Part shown: piece after piece, positions 63,997-64,000 of the stretch
How positions within the stretch are numbered: the first letter of the stretch is position 1
How the letters are laid out: the number at the start of each line of letters is the position of its first letter
Source: Jiella endophytica
Lineage (GTDB): Bacteria; Pseudomonadota; Alphaproteobacteria; Rhizobiales; Rhizobiaceae
Assembly (NCBI RefSeq): GCF_004519335.1
Contig: NZ_SOZD01000005.1
Coordinates: 372,001 to 436,000 of the forward strand
Direction: 5' to 3'
Length of the DNA: 64,000 nucleotides
Made by a program: the position numbers and the translations under genes
The notes under the pieces: model-generated
The model's database searches: none
What the model saw: the letters and a program-made list of their open reading frames with translations, nothing else
What the model was told of the DNA's origin: nothing

Positions 63997-64000
63997 AAGC

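Larger units (their letters stand above)
55933..64000. mobile_element. Prophage or integrative element, one end (continues past window)
   Basis: Starting at the tRNA-Pro junction: tyrosine integrase, excisionase-type regulator, a 13-gene minus-strand early operon of mainly tiny overlapping genes, a stand-alone WYL protein, divergent S24 repressor and Cro-position gene sharing operators, a CII-like protein and an AT-richer gene. No structural phage genes are in view, so prophage versus other integrative element is open; the lysogeny module argues for a temperate phage. Confidence 0.85.

Overview
This is a GC-rich, gene-dense stretch of an alphaproteobacterial chromosome. The gene order (pdhA-pdhB-pdhC-lpdA-lipA; ispDF; dusB-ntrB-ntrC-ntrY-ntrX-trkA-hfq-hflX; glnB-glnA-nnrD; chorismate mutase-hisC-tyrC; a SAM-II leader before metZ) is characteristic of the Hyphomicrobiales (Rhizobiales). 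The sequence alone does not give me a genus.

Layout. 1-1.8 kb: an exported protein cut by the window edge, a formate/nitrite-type channel and an FtsB-like septum protein. 2.2-11.8 kb: one plus-strand run for the pyruvate dehydrogenase complex (E1 alpha, lipoyl-bearing E1 beta, E2, E3) and lipoyl synthase, interrupted by an SRPBCC protein, a Uma2-fold protein and an SGNH hydrolase, and closed by a COQ10/RatA-like protein. 11.9-14.4 kb: ChaC, PncC and the fused IspDF on the minus strand. 14.5-25.2 kb: the nitrogen-regulation block dusB-ntrBC-ntrYX-trkA-hfq-hflX. 25.2-31.2 kb: a DEAD-box helicase, a small exported protein, an Omp25/31-type porin and parE. 31.5-35.2 kb: glnB-glnA with a candidate sigma-54 promoter, divergent from nnrD. 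35.2-44.9 kb: panE, an acyl-CoA ligase and a four-gene molybdenum hydroxylase operon with two tandem large subunits, divergent from a TetR regulator. 45.0-48.4 kb: aromatic amino-acid genes and apaG. 48.8-55.7 kb: a Sel1-repeat protein, a phosphatidyltransferase-like protein, an inverted pair of intergenic repeats, metZ behind a SAM-II riboswitch, a double-domain dCTP deaminase and a UDP-glucose 6-dehydrogenase.

55.9-64.0 kb (and beyond): one end of a prophage or integrative element. It begins inside a tRNA-Pro(GGG) gene, of which only the 5' half is present here. It continues with a tyrosine integrase, a helix-turn-helix (excisionase-type) protein and a tightly overlapping minus-strand operon of small proteins, including a GapR (DUF2312) homologue and an HD hydrolase. 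A stand-alone WYL protein, an S24-type repressor, a Cro-position protein and a CII-like protein follow, and the window ends in a lower-GC gene of unknown function. Three copies of an inverted-repeat operator lie at the two divergent control regions. Two of them fill the -35/-10 spacer of readable promoters, which lets most of the element's switch be read from sequence.

How the parts connect: NtrB/NtrC encoded here probably drive the candidate sigma-54 promoter of glnBA encoded here. LipA makes the cofactor carried by the PdhB and PdhC lipoyl domains. The TetR regulator has a plausible operator inside the promoter of the hydroxylase operon it faces.
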